Positions 1 through 9,412 of a DNA stretch of 64,000 bases are shown in pieces; the stretch's first letter is position 1; the number at the start of each line of letters is the position of its first letter. A program made the translations under genes and the position numbers. The notes beneath the pieces were generated by a model that was not told where the DNA came from, searched no databases, and was given only the letters and a program-made list of their open reading frames with translations. Source of the stretch: Ectobacillus ponti (GTDB lineage: Bacteria; Bacillota; Bacilli; Bacillales; Bacillaceae_G); contig NZ_JANCLT010000012.1 of assembly GCF_024294785.1 (NCBI RefSeq), forward strand, positions 1 to 64,000, read 5' to 3'.

Positions 1-432
1 TGGCAAGCCTTTTTTTATGCACTCGTACTATGTACAAATCCCTTGCAATAGTCTGTACTTTTATTTTGCATTAAACAACCGAACTTTAATGGGCTTTGCA
101 GTGCAGATGCCTATCCAATAAAAGTAAATGCAGAACACACAAACAGGCACTTTTTTGCTCATGTGTTAAGATCAAAAGCCTTTTTAGGACATGTTGAACA
201 ACTTAGCAATCGAACCAATATTCCTAAGGTAAATAAGGCACAGTTGGAGAGCTTTTCATGTATTGCTCCGCCTAAACCGTTACAAGATAAGTTCTTCAGT
301 TTAGTACAGCATGTGGAAGAACAAGAGAAAAAAATGCAAAAATCATTAGCGTTATTAGAGTACAACCTCCAATCCCTTCTCCAACGTGCCTTTAAAGGAG
401 AATTATCCATCCGTACAGAAAAAGTATTGTAA
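1..432 (+). pseudogene. hsdS: Type I restriction specificity subunit (HsdS), C-terminal part, probably broken upstream
   Basis: The frame that ends at 432 is open from position 52 and reads as the end of a type I specificity subunit: a target-recognition-domain tail (CSADAYPIKVN, then HVLRSKAFLGH) followed by a coiled-coil spacer and the typical C-terminal LLQRAFKGEL. HsdS selects the DNA site for the HsdM/HsdR complex. The ATG at 163 lies inside this homologous stretch and is not a credible start. An in-frame TAG at 49-51 separates the segment from anything upstream, and a run of seven T lies at 9-15. So the gene is either frameshifted or simply truncated by the window edge plus a sequence error. 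It lies 28 bp before hsdR in the usual S-R order; hsdM would be to the left. Identity as HsdS is fairly secure; its intactness is not. Confidence 0.6.
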
Positions 433-460
433 CATCATCATGTAGAGAGAGGCGAAACCA

Positions 461-3400
461 GTGTATTCCAACTTTACATTCCTAAAAGAAAAGGAACAAT
501 ACACTGTCTTCACCAATGCTTGTCTAGAGGCCGAGAAAAGTCTCCTTGTCAGTCCTGCAACCTGCGCCATCCTATCTCGACGTGCATTGGAATTGGCAGT
601 AAAGTGGCTATACAGCCACGACAGCGATTTGAAAATTCCGTATCAAGATAACTTGTCTAGTCTGATTCATGAGAACAGCTTCCTTCAGGTCATCGACCGG
701 GAACTGCTCCCGCTTTTGAAATATATCATTAAGCTCGGCAATGTGGCGGTTCACACGAACTCAAACATTTCACATAGTGAAGCGGTCTTATCCCTTCATA
801 ACCTCCATCAGTTCATTGCTTGGATTGACTACTGCTATTCAGATGCCTACACAGCAGGGGAATTCAACGAGGAACTGCTGCAAGCAGGAGAAGAGAGGCG
901 TACTCGTCCAGAAGAGCTGAAGGATTTGTATGATCGCCTAAGCTCTAAAGACCGTGACCTAGAGCAAGTCATGAAGGAGAACGAAGAACTGCGTAAGCAA
1001 TTAACGCAAAAGCGTGTGGACAACACAGAGCAGTACACCTTCCATGTCGATGAGATTAGTGAGCATGAAACCCGCAAGCGGTACATTGATTTGGAGTTGA
1101 AGCTGGCTAGTTGGACATTCGGTAAGGATGTGCAGGAAGAGCTGCAAGTGCGGGGTATGCCGAATCAGCAGGGCATAGGATATGTAGACTACGTTCTGTT
1201 TGGAGATAACGGTAAGCCCCTTGCAGTAGTGGAAGCAAAGCGGACGAGTGCAGACCCTAACAAAGGAAAGCAACAGGCTAAGCTATATGCAGACTGCCTG
1301 GAGAGCATGTATGGGCAACGTCCGGTTATTTTCTACACCAATGGCTTTGAGACATATATTTGGGATGACCTAGAGTATCCTGCTCGCAAGGTGTCCGGCT
1401 TTTACAATAAGGAAGAGCTGGCATTACTGATTGACCGCCGCAGTATGAAGAAGCCGTTGCAGGATTTATACCTGAATGAAAACATTGCAAACCGCTATTA
1501 CCAAAAAGAAGCCATATTGTCTGTTTGCCAAGCATTCAGCAGGAAAGAGCGGAAAACGCTGCTCGTTATGGCGACAGGAAGCGGCAAGACACGTACTGCA
1601 GTCTCTCTGGTGGATGTTTTGAGCCGGAATAACTGGGTGAAGAATGTCCTGTTCCTTGCTGACCGGAAAACGCTTGTGACACAGGCTAAGAATAGCTTTA
1701 GCACTTTACTTCCAAATATGCCGGTCTGTAATTTGCTGGACAATAAAGATAATCCAGAGGAGAGCCGGATTGTGTTCTCCACGTACCCAACGATGATGAA
1801 TGCTATTGACGATGCAAAGCGCAAGGATGGCAAGAAGCTGTTTACGGTGGGGCACTTTGATTTGATTATCGTGGACGAGTCGCACCGCAGTATCTATAAG
1901 AAGTATAGAGCCATTTTTGATTACTTTGACGGAATGCTGATGGGGCTTACTGCCACGCCAAAGGATGAAATTGACAAGAACACATACGAGGTCTTTGATT
2001 TGGAGAACGGTGTACCTACCTATGCTTACGAGCTAGAGCAGGCTGTAAAGGATGGGTACCTCGTTGATTATCGGACAGTGGAAACACAGTTTAAGTTCCT
2101 AGAGAAAGGGATTCATTACGATGAATTGTCCGAAGAAGAAAAGGCACGTTATGAAGAAACCTTCGACGACGATGAAACTGTCGGGGACGATATTGACAGT
2201 GTGGCATTAAACAACTGGCTGTTCAATGATAATACAATTGACCAAGTGCTGCAGATGCTGATGGAGCGGGGCATTCATGTAGAGGGCGGCGACAAACTGG
2301 GGAAAACGATTGTCTTCGCTAAGAATCATAAGCACGCATTGCGGATTGCGGAGCGTTTTGACATGTTGTATCCGGCTCAAAAAGGCCACTTCGCTAAGGT
2401 GATTGACTACAGCATTAACTACTACCAAACGCTCATTGACGACTTTTCCGAGCGGCAGAAGCTCCCACAGATTGCCGTGTCTGTTGATATGCTGGACACA
2501 GGCGTAGACATTCCAGAGGTAGTGAACTTAGTCTTCTTCAAGAAGGTACGTTCTAAGGCGAAGTTCTGGCAGATGATCGGACGGGGGACTCGTCTTTGTA
2601 AGGATTTGCTTGGGGTTGGAGAGGATAAGCAAGAGTTCCTCATCTTTGACTTCTGCGGCAACTTTGAATTCTTCCGAGCAGATGAGAAGGGGACAGAGGG
2701 CGCTATTGTAAAGAGCCTGACGGAGAAGATTTTCAATGCGAAGGTAGAACTAATTCGCACGCTGCAGGAGTTGGCATATCAAGAGGAAGAGTATATGTCG
2801 TACCGCAAGGAGCTTGTGGAAACTGCGGTGGCGGGGGCACTTAGTCTGAATGAGGAGCATTTCCGTGTACGACAGCATATTAAGTATGTACACAAGTTCC
2901 AACAGGCACCTGCATGGAATTCTCTGAGTGTTATGGATGTGAATGAGCTTAAGGAGCACGTCTCTCCGCTCATGATGCCACTTGCAGATGATGAGTTTGC
3001 GAAGCGTTTTGATTATCTCATGTATACTATCGAGCTTGCGAAGTTGCAAAATAACAATGCAGGTAAGCCGATCCGCAGCGTTGTGGAAACGGCAGAGGCA
3101 CTTTCTAAACTTGGGACTATTCCACAGGTAGTGGAGCAAAAGTATATTATTGACAAAGTGCGGACAACAGAATTCTGGGAAGAAGCCGATGTGCTGGAAA
3201 TGGAGACAGTCCGTGAAGCCCTGCGTGACCTGATTAAATTCTTGGAGCGGGAAGCGCAAAAGACGTACTACACTGATTTTCAAGATGAGATTCTGTCTAT
3301 TCAAGAAAATGGCGCTATGTATCATGCGAATGATTTGCAGAGCTATCGGAAAAAGGTCAGCCAGTATCTCAAAGAGCATCAAGACCAGTTGGCTGTTCAC

Positions 3401-3805
3401 AAGCTTCGTAACAACAAGCAGCTTACAGTTCAGGATTTGCAGACATTAGAGCATATTTTGTGGACAGAATTAGGGACTCGTGACGACTATGAGAAGGAAT
3501 ATGGAGACACGCCTATTACCAAGCTCGTGCGACAAATTGTCGGCTTAGATATTCAGGCTGCCAACGGTGCTTTCTCAGAGTTTCTGTCTGAAGAACGCCT
3601 AAATCCGCAGCAAATCTCATTTGTAAAGCTCATCGTAGACTATGTTGTGCGCAACGGCATGCTGGATAAACGGGTGCTGCAGGAGGAGCCGTTTAAGACA
3701 GTGGGCAGCATTGTAGAATTGTTCCGACATAACATGGATGATGCACGGCGGATTATCAGTATCATTGATGAAATCAATAAAAATTCCGAATTAGTTATAG
3801 GGTAG
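461..3805 (+). CDS. hsdR: Type I restriction endonuclease subunit R (HsdR)
   Basis: The 1114-aa motor and nuclease subunit of a type I restriction-modification enzyme, which translocates DNA and cleaves it far from an unmethylated site. Order of parts: an N-terminal helical DUF4145-like region (about 1-140), a coiled coil (about 150-185), a PD-(D/E)xK nuclease with Asp243, Glu258 and Lys260 (VEAKR), and a superfamily-2 helicase with Walker A around Lys376 (ATGSGKT), a DESH box at 472-475 and GLTATP near 497. A second RecA-like lobe carries the QMIGRGTRL motif, and an EcoEI-like C-terminal helical domain follows. Start is GTG at 461 with AGAGAGG upstream. The length is normal for the EcoEI/type IB-like group and no frame damage is seen. 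If hsdS is really broken, restriction would be inactive even though this gene is intact. Confidence 0.95.
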   Translation: MYSNFTFLKEKEQYTVFTNACLEAEKSLLVSPATCAILSRRALELAVKWLYSHDSDLKIPYQDNLSSLIHENSFLQVIDRELLPLLKYIIKLGNVAVHTNSNISHSEAVLSLHNLHQFIAWIDYCYSDAYTAGEFNEELLQAGEERRTRPEELKDLYDRLSSKDRDLEQVMKENEELRKQLTQKRVDNTEQYTFHVDEISEHETRKRYIDLELKLASWTFGKDVQEELQVRGMPNQQGIGYVDYVLFGDNGKPLAVVEAKRTSADPNKGKQQAKLYADCLESMYGQRPVIFYTNGFETYIWDDLEYPARKVSGFYNKEELALLIDRRSMKKPLQDLYLNENIANRYYQKEAILSVCQAFSRKERKTLLVMATGSGKTRTAVSLVDVLSRNNWVKNVLFLADRKTLVTQAKNSFSTLLPNMPVCNLLDNKDNPEESRIVFSTYPTMMNAIDDAKRKDGKKLFTVGHFDLIIVDESHRSIYKKYRAIFDYFDGMLMGLTATPKDEIDKNTYEVFDLENGVPTYAYELEQAVKDGYLVDYRTVETQFKFLEKGIHYDELSEEEKARYEETFDDDETVGDDIDSVALNNWLFNDNTIDQVLQMLMERGIHVEGGDKLGKTIVFAKNHKHALRIAERFDMLYPAQKGHFAKVIDYSINYYQTLIDDFSERQKLPQIAVSVDMLDTGVDIPEVVNLVFFKKVRSKAKFWQMIGRGTRLCKDLLGVGEDKQEFLIFDFCGNFEFFRADEKGTEGAIVKSLTEKIFNAKVELIRTLQELAYQEEEYMSYRKELVETAVAGALSLNEEHFRVRQHIKYVHKFQQAPAWNSLSVMDVNELKEHVSPLMMPLADDEFAKRFDYLMYTIELAKLQNNNAGKPIRSVVETAEALSKLGTIPQVVEQKYIIDKVRTTEFWEEADVLEMETVREALRDLIKFLEREAQKTYYTDFQDEILSIQENGAMYHANDLQSYRKKVSQYLKEHQDQLAVHKLRNNKQLTVQDLQTLEHILWTELGTRDDYEKEYGDTPITKLVRQIVGLDIQAANGAFSEFLSEERLNPQQISFVKLIVDYVVRNGMLDKRVLQEEPFKTVGSIVELFRHNMDDARRIISIIDEINKNSELVIG

Positions 3806-3845
3806 CTGTTGTTAGAAGTACACTGCTGAGGAGACATATTCTTAA

Positions 3846-3876
3846 AAAGAAAACGCCCCGTATCAAGGGCGTTTTC
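3846..3876. terminator. Bidirectional hairpin terminator between hsdR and the convergent gene
   Basis: Perfect 10-bp stem GAAAACGCCC / GGGCGTTTTC with an 8-nt loop, flanked by A-rich and T-rich tracts. It can end hsdR on the plus strand and the 3882-4982 gene on the minus strand. Confidence 0.8.
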
Positions 3877-3881
3877 TGTTG

Positions 3882-4982
3882 TTATCTATTTTTTAAGCGT
3901 TCTTTGAGCTCTGATGCTAAACTCTGAATTAAAAAGCCTTCTGGCGCCCCACAAATCATATTTGCAAGGAGAGGCCAACATTCCTGATTAGCATCTTTTT
4001 TCGCTAGATAGGCATCATAGTCTGCTTTTGTGTGAAAGAAGCAGTGCGGAGCTTTTAACGCTTGGCGTTCTATTTCTTTTCTTAACTCTGATTCAGACAT
4101 GCTCAGCACTCGTCTGGCAATTTTGTCATTTTCTTCGTAGAAAATTTCCATTCCTTCCTCATCAATCCCCTCAAATGCAACTACAAATGGAAGGGAATCA
4201 TACGGGTCCGGGATGATTTCTTCAATGTCGTCACCGTCCTCCACCTTATGGTACCCAAGTGTGACATTTTCTTTAAACCAATCTATAACATGCCCAATCC
4301 AGTCAGGGTCAATACAAATGTCAGTCTCTTGCTCGATATAGAACTGCAGATAGTTCCCGAATTGGAAGTACAAGCGGAGGTCATCTCTCACATCTGGGTT
4401 TTGTGCCAAGTATGCTAAAGTATCACCGTAAATATCCTTCTTCTCCACCTTACCCAATTCAGGGGAAGAGACAATGCCCATTATAGCTTTTCTTAACTGA
4501 CTGTACTGAATTTGATCCCCATAAATTCCCCATATAAAGTCAGTGTAATAATGAACGAATTCACTCATGATAATGTAAGGATTCGTATGAAAAGGCTTAG
4601 GGCAACATCCAATGGAACTAAAAGGAAGACCTCTGGAAGGTACGACAGTGTCATAATCAAAAGTGCCAACCCACATAATAAATCCTTTCTCATGGAGAGA
4701 ATTTAACGTGTCGATAACCTCCTGGATGCTTTCTAGCTCTAATCGGAGAGCCAAGCTTTCAAAGGTTACTTCTGCATAAAGCCCTCTTCCCATTGAAGAC
4801 ATAATATCCAAAAGCAGCATCTTTTCTGAAGCTGTCAGCCTATAACAGCGCAGTATCTTTTGCGGGGCAATAACGTAACTATGGTTGAATGTCATTTTCA
4901 AAGAGTGGTTCTCGTTAAAAGCCAGTTCAATTAGCTTCTCTGTGTGATTGAAATCCAATTCGAATTTTGTATTGTGATTCAT
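3882..4982 (-). CDS. Uncharacterised protein with N-terminal winged-helix-like segment
   Basis: I do not recognise this 366-aa protein. Residues about 45-110 have the pattern of a winged helix (LTASEKMLLLDIMSSM, then FESLALRLELE, then VIDTLNSLHEKGFI), like the N-terminal DNA-binding domains of plasmid initiators and DnaD-type proteins. The middle is rich in aromatic residues, an acidic stretch (EDGDDIEEIIPDP) lies near 250-262, and the last 100 residues are charged and helical. No transmembrane segment or signal peptide is visible. The start ATG at 4982 has GGGAGAGAAACACTC upstream. It is convergent with hsdR and lies inside the island between the R-M genes and the integrase, so an island-specific regulatory or defence-associated role is possible, but that is inference from position only. 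Confidence 0.75.
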   Translation of the reverse strand: MNHNTKFELDFNHTEKLIELAFNENHSLKMTFNHSYVIAPQKILRCYRLTASEKMLLLDIMSSMGRGLYAEVTFESLALRLELESIQEVIDTLNSLHEKGFIMWVGTFDYDTVVPSRGLPFSSIGCCPKPFHTNPYIIMSEFVHYYTDFIWGIYGDQIQYSQLRKAIMGIVSSPELGKVEKKDIYGDTLAYLAQNPDVRDDLRLYFQFGNYLQFYIEQETDICIDPDWIGHVIDWFKENVTLGYHKVEDGDDIEEIIPDPYDSLPFVVAFEGIDEEGMEIFYEENDKIARRVLSMSESELRKEIERQALKAPHCFFHTKADYDAYLAKKDANQECWPLLANMICGAPEGFLIQSLASELKERLKNR

Positions 4983-6009
4983 GAGTGTTTCTCTCCCTTT
5001 ATTTATTATTAGTGAAATTACCTGTTAGCTTGTTTCTTGCGCTAGCGGTAAATCTCATGTCAGCGCTGCGTGTTAATGCTTTTAAAGCCAGTGAGTAAGA
5101 GTATACAGTGTTTTACAGTCACACCCCTTCGGTAATTAAGATCCCTACGCTTCTTAATACGAAGTGCGGCAAGAATAGTTAAGAAGCTTTACAAAATTTT
5201 TGTTGCGCAACCCTGGCCTAGCGAGCATACTTTTTTGCCCACGTTACTTTATACGACTTGGCATGAAGCTAGTTAAGGACAAGAACGAGAAAATATGATA
5301 TTCCCGCTTTAACATCCCTTAATCCCCCTCACTGTTTTATACGAATCAAAGCCCTTAAGGTTAAGTGCAGACTTCAAAGAAAATAATTGCTACCTAGTTG
5401 TATGGAGTTGAATCCGCACCAGCCTTCTGCAAAAATTTCCCGTTGGTATCATGTGCCCCCCGCCAAATAGCTGAGAGTGCTTGTTTTTCCTAGGCACCGG
5501 GGGGAGGTCATATTTTGGAAAGGTAAAAAAATAATTTTTGGCAGCTAGGGATAGAGATTTCCTGCCCAAGTTTCACTTTTTCGCACATAAATAGGAAGAA
5601 TTCAATATCCTCCACGTGAAGCAGGAGTGGATTATGTATAGTAAAAACTGTGGAGGAGAAGGAGGTGGAAGGAGGGTGTTGTACCCTTTTTGAATACAAT
5701 GGATTGGCAGCTAAGCTGCTATACCAGTTTGTGTGCCGCAAACTCCCCCTCCTGTGTATTAAGAGCTGCTTTCCCTATATCCCCGGCCAAGCTCACTTGT
5801 CAGAAACAAGCATAAACATACGGAAATTTCCTATAAGTTTCACCTTAACTCACCCTCTCTCAGTTCGTATAAGCATATGTGGCTGATTATTTTGAGAAGA
5901 GGGGAAGGAAGCACATGATAGCTGTTGTAAAAACTAGAAGCATCTGCTACAGTGTGGTAGAAGCTTGTCAACCCTTTAGAGGACATCTAACGAGAGGAGG
6001 ATGTCATCT
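4983..6009. other. 1-kb gene-free stretch inside the island
   Basis: I see no convincing gene here. The only open frame of note (5650-5886 +, 78 aa) has a strong purine-rich stretch around its own start, but the translation looks like no known protein and has a shadow-like composition. A C6...G6 pairing (5456-5462 with 5500-5506) could form a hairpin. The last 10 bp carry the ribosome binding site of the integrase. Confidence 0.4.
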
Positions 6010-7125
6010 ATGGGAAGCGTGAAAAAAGACGGGTCAACATGGTACTTTGTAGCCGAACTAGGTACTGATCCGTTGACAGGAAAGCGTAAAAGAAAGAAGC
6101 AGAGAGGCTTTAAAACGAAGCGTGATGCAGAGAAGGCTCTAGCGTTAGTTGAGGCAGAAGTGCTAAAAGGAACGTATTTTGAGCCATCAAGCCTACTTTA
6201 TCAGGACCACCTGAGGGAGTGGTTTAAGGTAAAGAAAAACAGCATTAACATTCAGACTGCTGAAGCATATGAGGGATATATCCAGCGGCGGGTGCTGCCA
6301 GTGTTAGGTCATATCCCATTGGCACAGTTGTCTCCGATGCTGCTCCAAGGCTATGTAAGTGACCTGACCGAAGAGGGATTAGCTAGTGAAACGGTTAAGA
6401 AGCTGTACAACATCATCAGCAATTCTCTGGAGCATGCAGTAAACATGGAGCTGCTGCCATCTAATCCTGCGAAGAAGATTCAACTGCCAAAGAGCAAGAA
6501 GAAGGAGATGGCGGTGTGGGATGTGGAGGAAATTCAGGCTTTCCTCAAGGTAGCCAGAGAGGACCGAAGCTATATAGCCTTTCATCTAGCAATTACAACA
6601 GGCATGCGGCGGGGAGAGATTCTCGGACTTCGTTGGAAGGATGTAGACCTTGAAAAAGGCATGCTGTATGTCAGGCAGACTCTCAGTAAGGATGGGAAAA
6701 CATTTTTAACAGGAGCGAAAACCGATTCGAGTGTAAGAAGCATTAAGCTGTCACAAGAAACGATTGCTGCTTTAAAGAAGCATAAAGCGAGGGTTGCATC
6801 AGAGCGGCTGAAGGGCGGGGCAGAATACTCTAATTATGATTTGGTAGTATGCACTGCAAAGGGGACACCAATGAACCCCGAGAACCTGAAGCGCACATTT
6901 ATTCGTTTAACCAAACAAGCTGATGTTTCAACCATTCGCTTTCATGATTTGCGACATACCCATGCTACAATGCTTCTGGCGCAGGGAGTACATGCGAAGG
7001 TTATTTCAGAACGTCTTGGTCACAGCAACATTAAAACGACCCTAGACATCTACTCTCACGTACTGCCAAGCATGCAGGAGGAAGCTGCGAACCAAATTGA
7101 TGCGCTGCTCGCAAAAACAACGTAA
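6010..7125 (+). CDS. int: Site-specific tyrosine recombinase (integrase)
   Basis: A phage/ICE-type integrase that recombines att sites. From Met at 6010 it is 371 aa: an AP2-like arm-binding domain (about 1-55, WYFVAELGTDPLTGKRKRK), a SAM-like core-binding domain (about 60-150) and a catalytic domain. Active-site residues are all present: Arg200 (TGMRRGE), His312 and Arg315 (HDLRH), His338 (LGHSN) and nucleophile Tyr348 (DIYSH). The ATG at 6001 directly abuts AGGAGG and cannot be served by it; the ATG at 6010 has the ideal 9-nt spacing, so I place the start there. The gene ends 120 bp before a tRNA-Val 3' fragment, the usual position relative to an attachment core. No excisionase is visible in the window. 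Confidence 0.95.
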   Translation: MGSVKKDGSTWYFVAELGTDPLTGKRKRKKQRGFKTKRDAEKALALVEAEVLKGTYFEPSSLLYQDHLREWFKVKKNSINIQTAEAYEGYIQRRVLPVLGHIPLAQLSPMLLQGYVSDLTEEGLASETVKKLYNIISNSLEHAVNMELLPSNPAKKIQLPKSKKKEMAVWDVEEIQAFLKVAREDRSYIAFHLAITTGMRRGEILGLRWKDVDLEKGMLYVRQTLSKDGKTFLTGAKTDSSVRSIKLSQETIAALKKHKARVASERLKGGAEYSNYDLVVCTAKGTPMNPENLKRTFIRLTKQADVSTIRFHDLRHTHATMLLAQGVHAKVISERLGHSNIKTTLDIYSHVLPSMQEEAANQIDALLAKTT

Positions 7126-7196
7126 ATGAGCTACGGCACCAAAATGGCACCACTCACGTATTGGAGAGTGCCAAGGTGCTTTACATACAAAATAGA

Positions 7197-7237
7197 AAAA
7201 GCCGCAAACCCTTGTGTACCAAGGACTTACGGCTTCT
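7197..7237 (+). terminator. Terminator of the integrase gene
   Basis: Imperfect hairpin AAGCCGCAAACCCTTG / CCAAGGACTTACGGCTT with a 4-nt loop, preceded by A-rich and followed by pyrimidine-rich sequence. It sits immediately before the tRNA fragment. Confidence 0.6.
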
Positions 7238-7245
7238 CTTAGGTA

Positions 7246-7291
7246 TGATCCCGACTGGGTTCGAACCAGCGACCTCCACCCTGTCAAGGTG
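7246..7291 (-). other. tRNA-Val(GAC) 3' fragment, probable attachment-site core
   Basis: Read on the minus strand, these 46 bp are the end of a tRNA: four of five anticodon 5'-stem bases (CACC), loop TTGACAG with anticodon GAC, the 3' stem GGTGG, the variable region, a T arm with GGTTCGAAC and the acceptor 3' strand CGGGATC with discriminator A. The D arm and 5' acceptor strand are absent on the right, where the similarity stops abruptly at 7291. This is the classic footprint of an integrase that uses the 3' half of a tRNA gene. It is not a functional tRNA here. Confidence 0.75.
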
Positions 7292-7496
7292 TCCCTAGAA
7301 GTCCATAGTTTAATGTAAGTCATCGTTGTGTACCGATGCTGTCATATCAACGTTTGTGGCTAAGTGGTTATACCTAGTTTCCATACTCTTTATTGTTTTG
7401 GCAGACAAACTCCTTACATTTCTGTGTCCCCCTGAAATTGCGGATAGAATTATATGTAATTTTTAATATATTAACATTTTAGTTATAAGTGATATA

Positions 7497-9281
7497 ATGG
7501 AGGGTAGTAAAAAACCATGTGAGACACCCATACCAACTACCAGGAAAAACGTTTATTCTAAAGAAGGGGGTTCTATTTTGTTTACTCATCATGTCTTTTG
7601 TCTCTCATGTTTAAAGCAAATGATTCATGATAATGAAACGAACTATAATGTGTGTATGCATGGCTTGGAAAGATTTCATACGGATACCTCTATAGATTTA
7701 AGAGCAAGGCCGCTGCATGACTACACACCTGAATTATTTACAGCTATCTTGGATATGTTGGAGGTACTTCCTTTTCGTCATTTAAAGCTGGCAATTCAGC
7801 CTGCTCAGGATGCCTTGGAGATTGCCAATTACCTTGGCGTTGAAGAGTTGGAAATGCGGGCTCGTCTTGTTCACGCGGACGTGATAAGCAGAAAGGGACA
7901 GGCTGCAGAAGGTGGACGCATGTTTCACGAAGTAAATGTGTGGGCTGTCAATGGCCAGTCACCTTATGTGCTTGCACGTAGCCACCGCTTACTTTCGGTA
8001 TTTTTCAGCAGAATTGGCGATTACGCCAGTGCATTTGAACATGCCGTTCGAGGGCTTGAGCACCTCTCTGATTCAGCACGCTCTTATATCCGGGCGGACC
8101 ATATTTTCGCCCTTACGAATGCCCTGGACGGAAATGGAGCATACGATGAATCAGCCCAATGGTTTCAAGAAATTGTCCGCCTTGCTGCCGAAACAGAGGA
8201 TATTACGCTTTCTCTCATGGCTCTTAATAATAGAGCTTTTACGCAGTGTGAATTGGGGAACAGGGAAGAGGCCTGGGAACTCGTACTGCAAATGAAGCGT
8301 ATCATTCAAGAGTATAGAATGCCAACCAATATTGGAATCCTTGATACAATTGCCAGGACAGAAATACTCATGGAGCGTCCTGCCGATGCAGCTTCTACGC
8401 TACAGCCAATTGTACAAGCTGCCGGATATGTCCCCAATGAATTTGCTCTGCTGCCAGAATGCATGCTTACGTACACAGTAGCCTTACGAGTACAGGGAAT
8501 CTTTGAAGAGGCACAAGCTACGTTAAACCAAACGAAAGAACTCTGTATGCAGTATAACTTAACACCAATTATGGTAAACGTGTGTCTGGAACAAGCCCGT
8601 TTGTTTGCTGCACAGGGACTGTACAAGGAAGCTTATGAGGCGCACTGTCGCTTCCATGTGGAAGAGGCAGCCCTGCGTCGCGCTGAACGGGAGGGGCGTG
8701 CGCGCATTCTGCATGCAGTGTTTGATGCTACGGAAGCCCGCAAAGGCTTGGCACATTTTCAGAAGCTCGCGTTGCGTGACCCACTTACAAACTTATATAA
8801 CCGACGCTATCTTGAGGCCTATATACGAACGTTAACCGAGAACACGGGTCGGGAAAATGAGTTGGCGACAGTTGCCGTCCTGGATGTAGATTATTTTAAA
8901 CGAATTAATGACACATGTTCCCATGCGGTTGGAGACACTGTCCTCGTACAACTCTCAAAAATACTGATGCAGGAAGCAGCTGAGCTGGCGACCATTGCCC
9001 GGTATGGCGGTGAAGAGTTTCTTCTCATATTTGTTGGCCTTACGGAGGATGACAGCCGCCGGTGCATCGAGCGCCTTCATCAAGCTATTCAGGAGGCCGA
9101 TTGGAATCCCATTGTAGGAGATTTACCCGTTACAGTCAGTATAGGAGTCAGTACGTTTTATCTTTCGCAAATCAATTGTATAGAAACACTGCTGCAGGAA
9201 GCGGATACGAATCTATATACGGCAAAACGGTCAGGGCGAAATCGAATTGTAGCAACATCTGTAAGTGATCATGTTTTTTAA
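7497..9281 (+). CDS. Diguanylate cyclase with N-terminal TPR-like sensor region
   Basis: Makes the second messenger c-di-GMP from two GTP. The first ~400 residues are alpha-helical repeats resembling TPRs (recurring A-x-x-x-G and ARSHRLLSVFFSRIGDYASAF-like units), with no membrane segment, so a cytosolic protein-binding sensor. The GGDEF domain occupies about 425-590: DPLTNLYNRR, DVDYFKRIND and the active-site loop RYGGEEF are all intact. The inhibitory RxxD site is missing (Ala at both key positions), so product inhibition through that site is not expected. Start: the ATG at 7497 lacks a good ribosome binding site, whereas TTG at 7578 follows AAGGGGG by 7 nt and would give a protein 27 residues shorter; I consider the TTG at least as likely. 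Confidence 0.9.
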   Translation: MEGSKKPCETPIPTTRKNVYSKEGGSILFTHHVFCLSCLKQMIHDNETNYNVCMHGLERFHTDTSIDLRARPLHDYTPELFTAILDMLEVLPFRHLKLAIQPAQDALEIANYLGVEELEMRARLVHADVISRKGQAAEGGRMFHEVNVWAVNGQSPYVLARSHRLLSVFFSRIGDYASAFEHAVRGLEHLSDSARSYIRADHIFALTNALDGNGAYDESAQWFQEIVRLAAETEDITLSLMALNNRAFTQCELGNREEAWELVLQMKRIIQEYRMPTNIGILDTIARTEILMERPADAASTLQPIVQAAGYVPNEFALLPECMLTYTVALRVQGIFEEAQATLNQTKELCMQYNLTPIMVNVCLEQARLFAAQGLYKEAYEAHCRFHVEEAALRRAEREGRARILHAVFDATEARKGLAHFQKLALRDPLTNLYNRRYLEAYIRTLTENTGRENELATVAVLDVDYFKRINDTCSHAVGDTVLVQLSKILMQEAAELATIARYGGEEFLLIFVGLTEDDSRRCIERLHQAIQEADWNPIVGDLPVTVSIGVSTFYLSQINCIETLLQEADTNLYTAKRSGRNRIVATSVSDHVF

Positions 9282-9412
9282 AATGGAACCTTCTAAAAAT
9301 GAGTGTAGAGTCTTTTGGAGTTTTTAGATTGATGAGAAAGCTGCCATGTTTGAGCCCTCATAAAAGCCTCAATGCTTGTACAGTCTAATGGCACCAAGGA
9401 GGTGTCGATAAC

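Noticed and set aside
163-432. HsdS fragment starting at the ATG at 163
   Set aside because: Homology continues in frame upstream to about 55, so this ATG is internal.
5650-5886. 78-codon plus-strand frame
   Set aside because: Translation resembles no protein and the composition is that of noncoding DNA; a purine-rich run near the start is not enough.
7246-7291. Functional tRNA-Val gene
   Set aside because: D arm, half of the anticodon stem and the 5' acceptor strand are missing.
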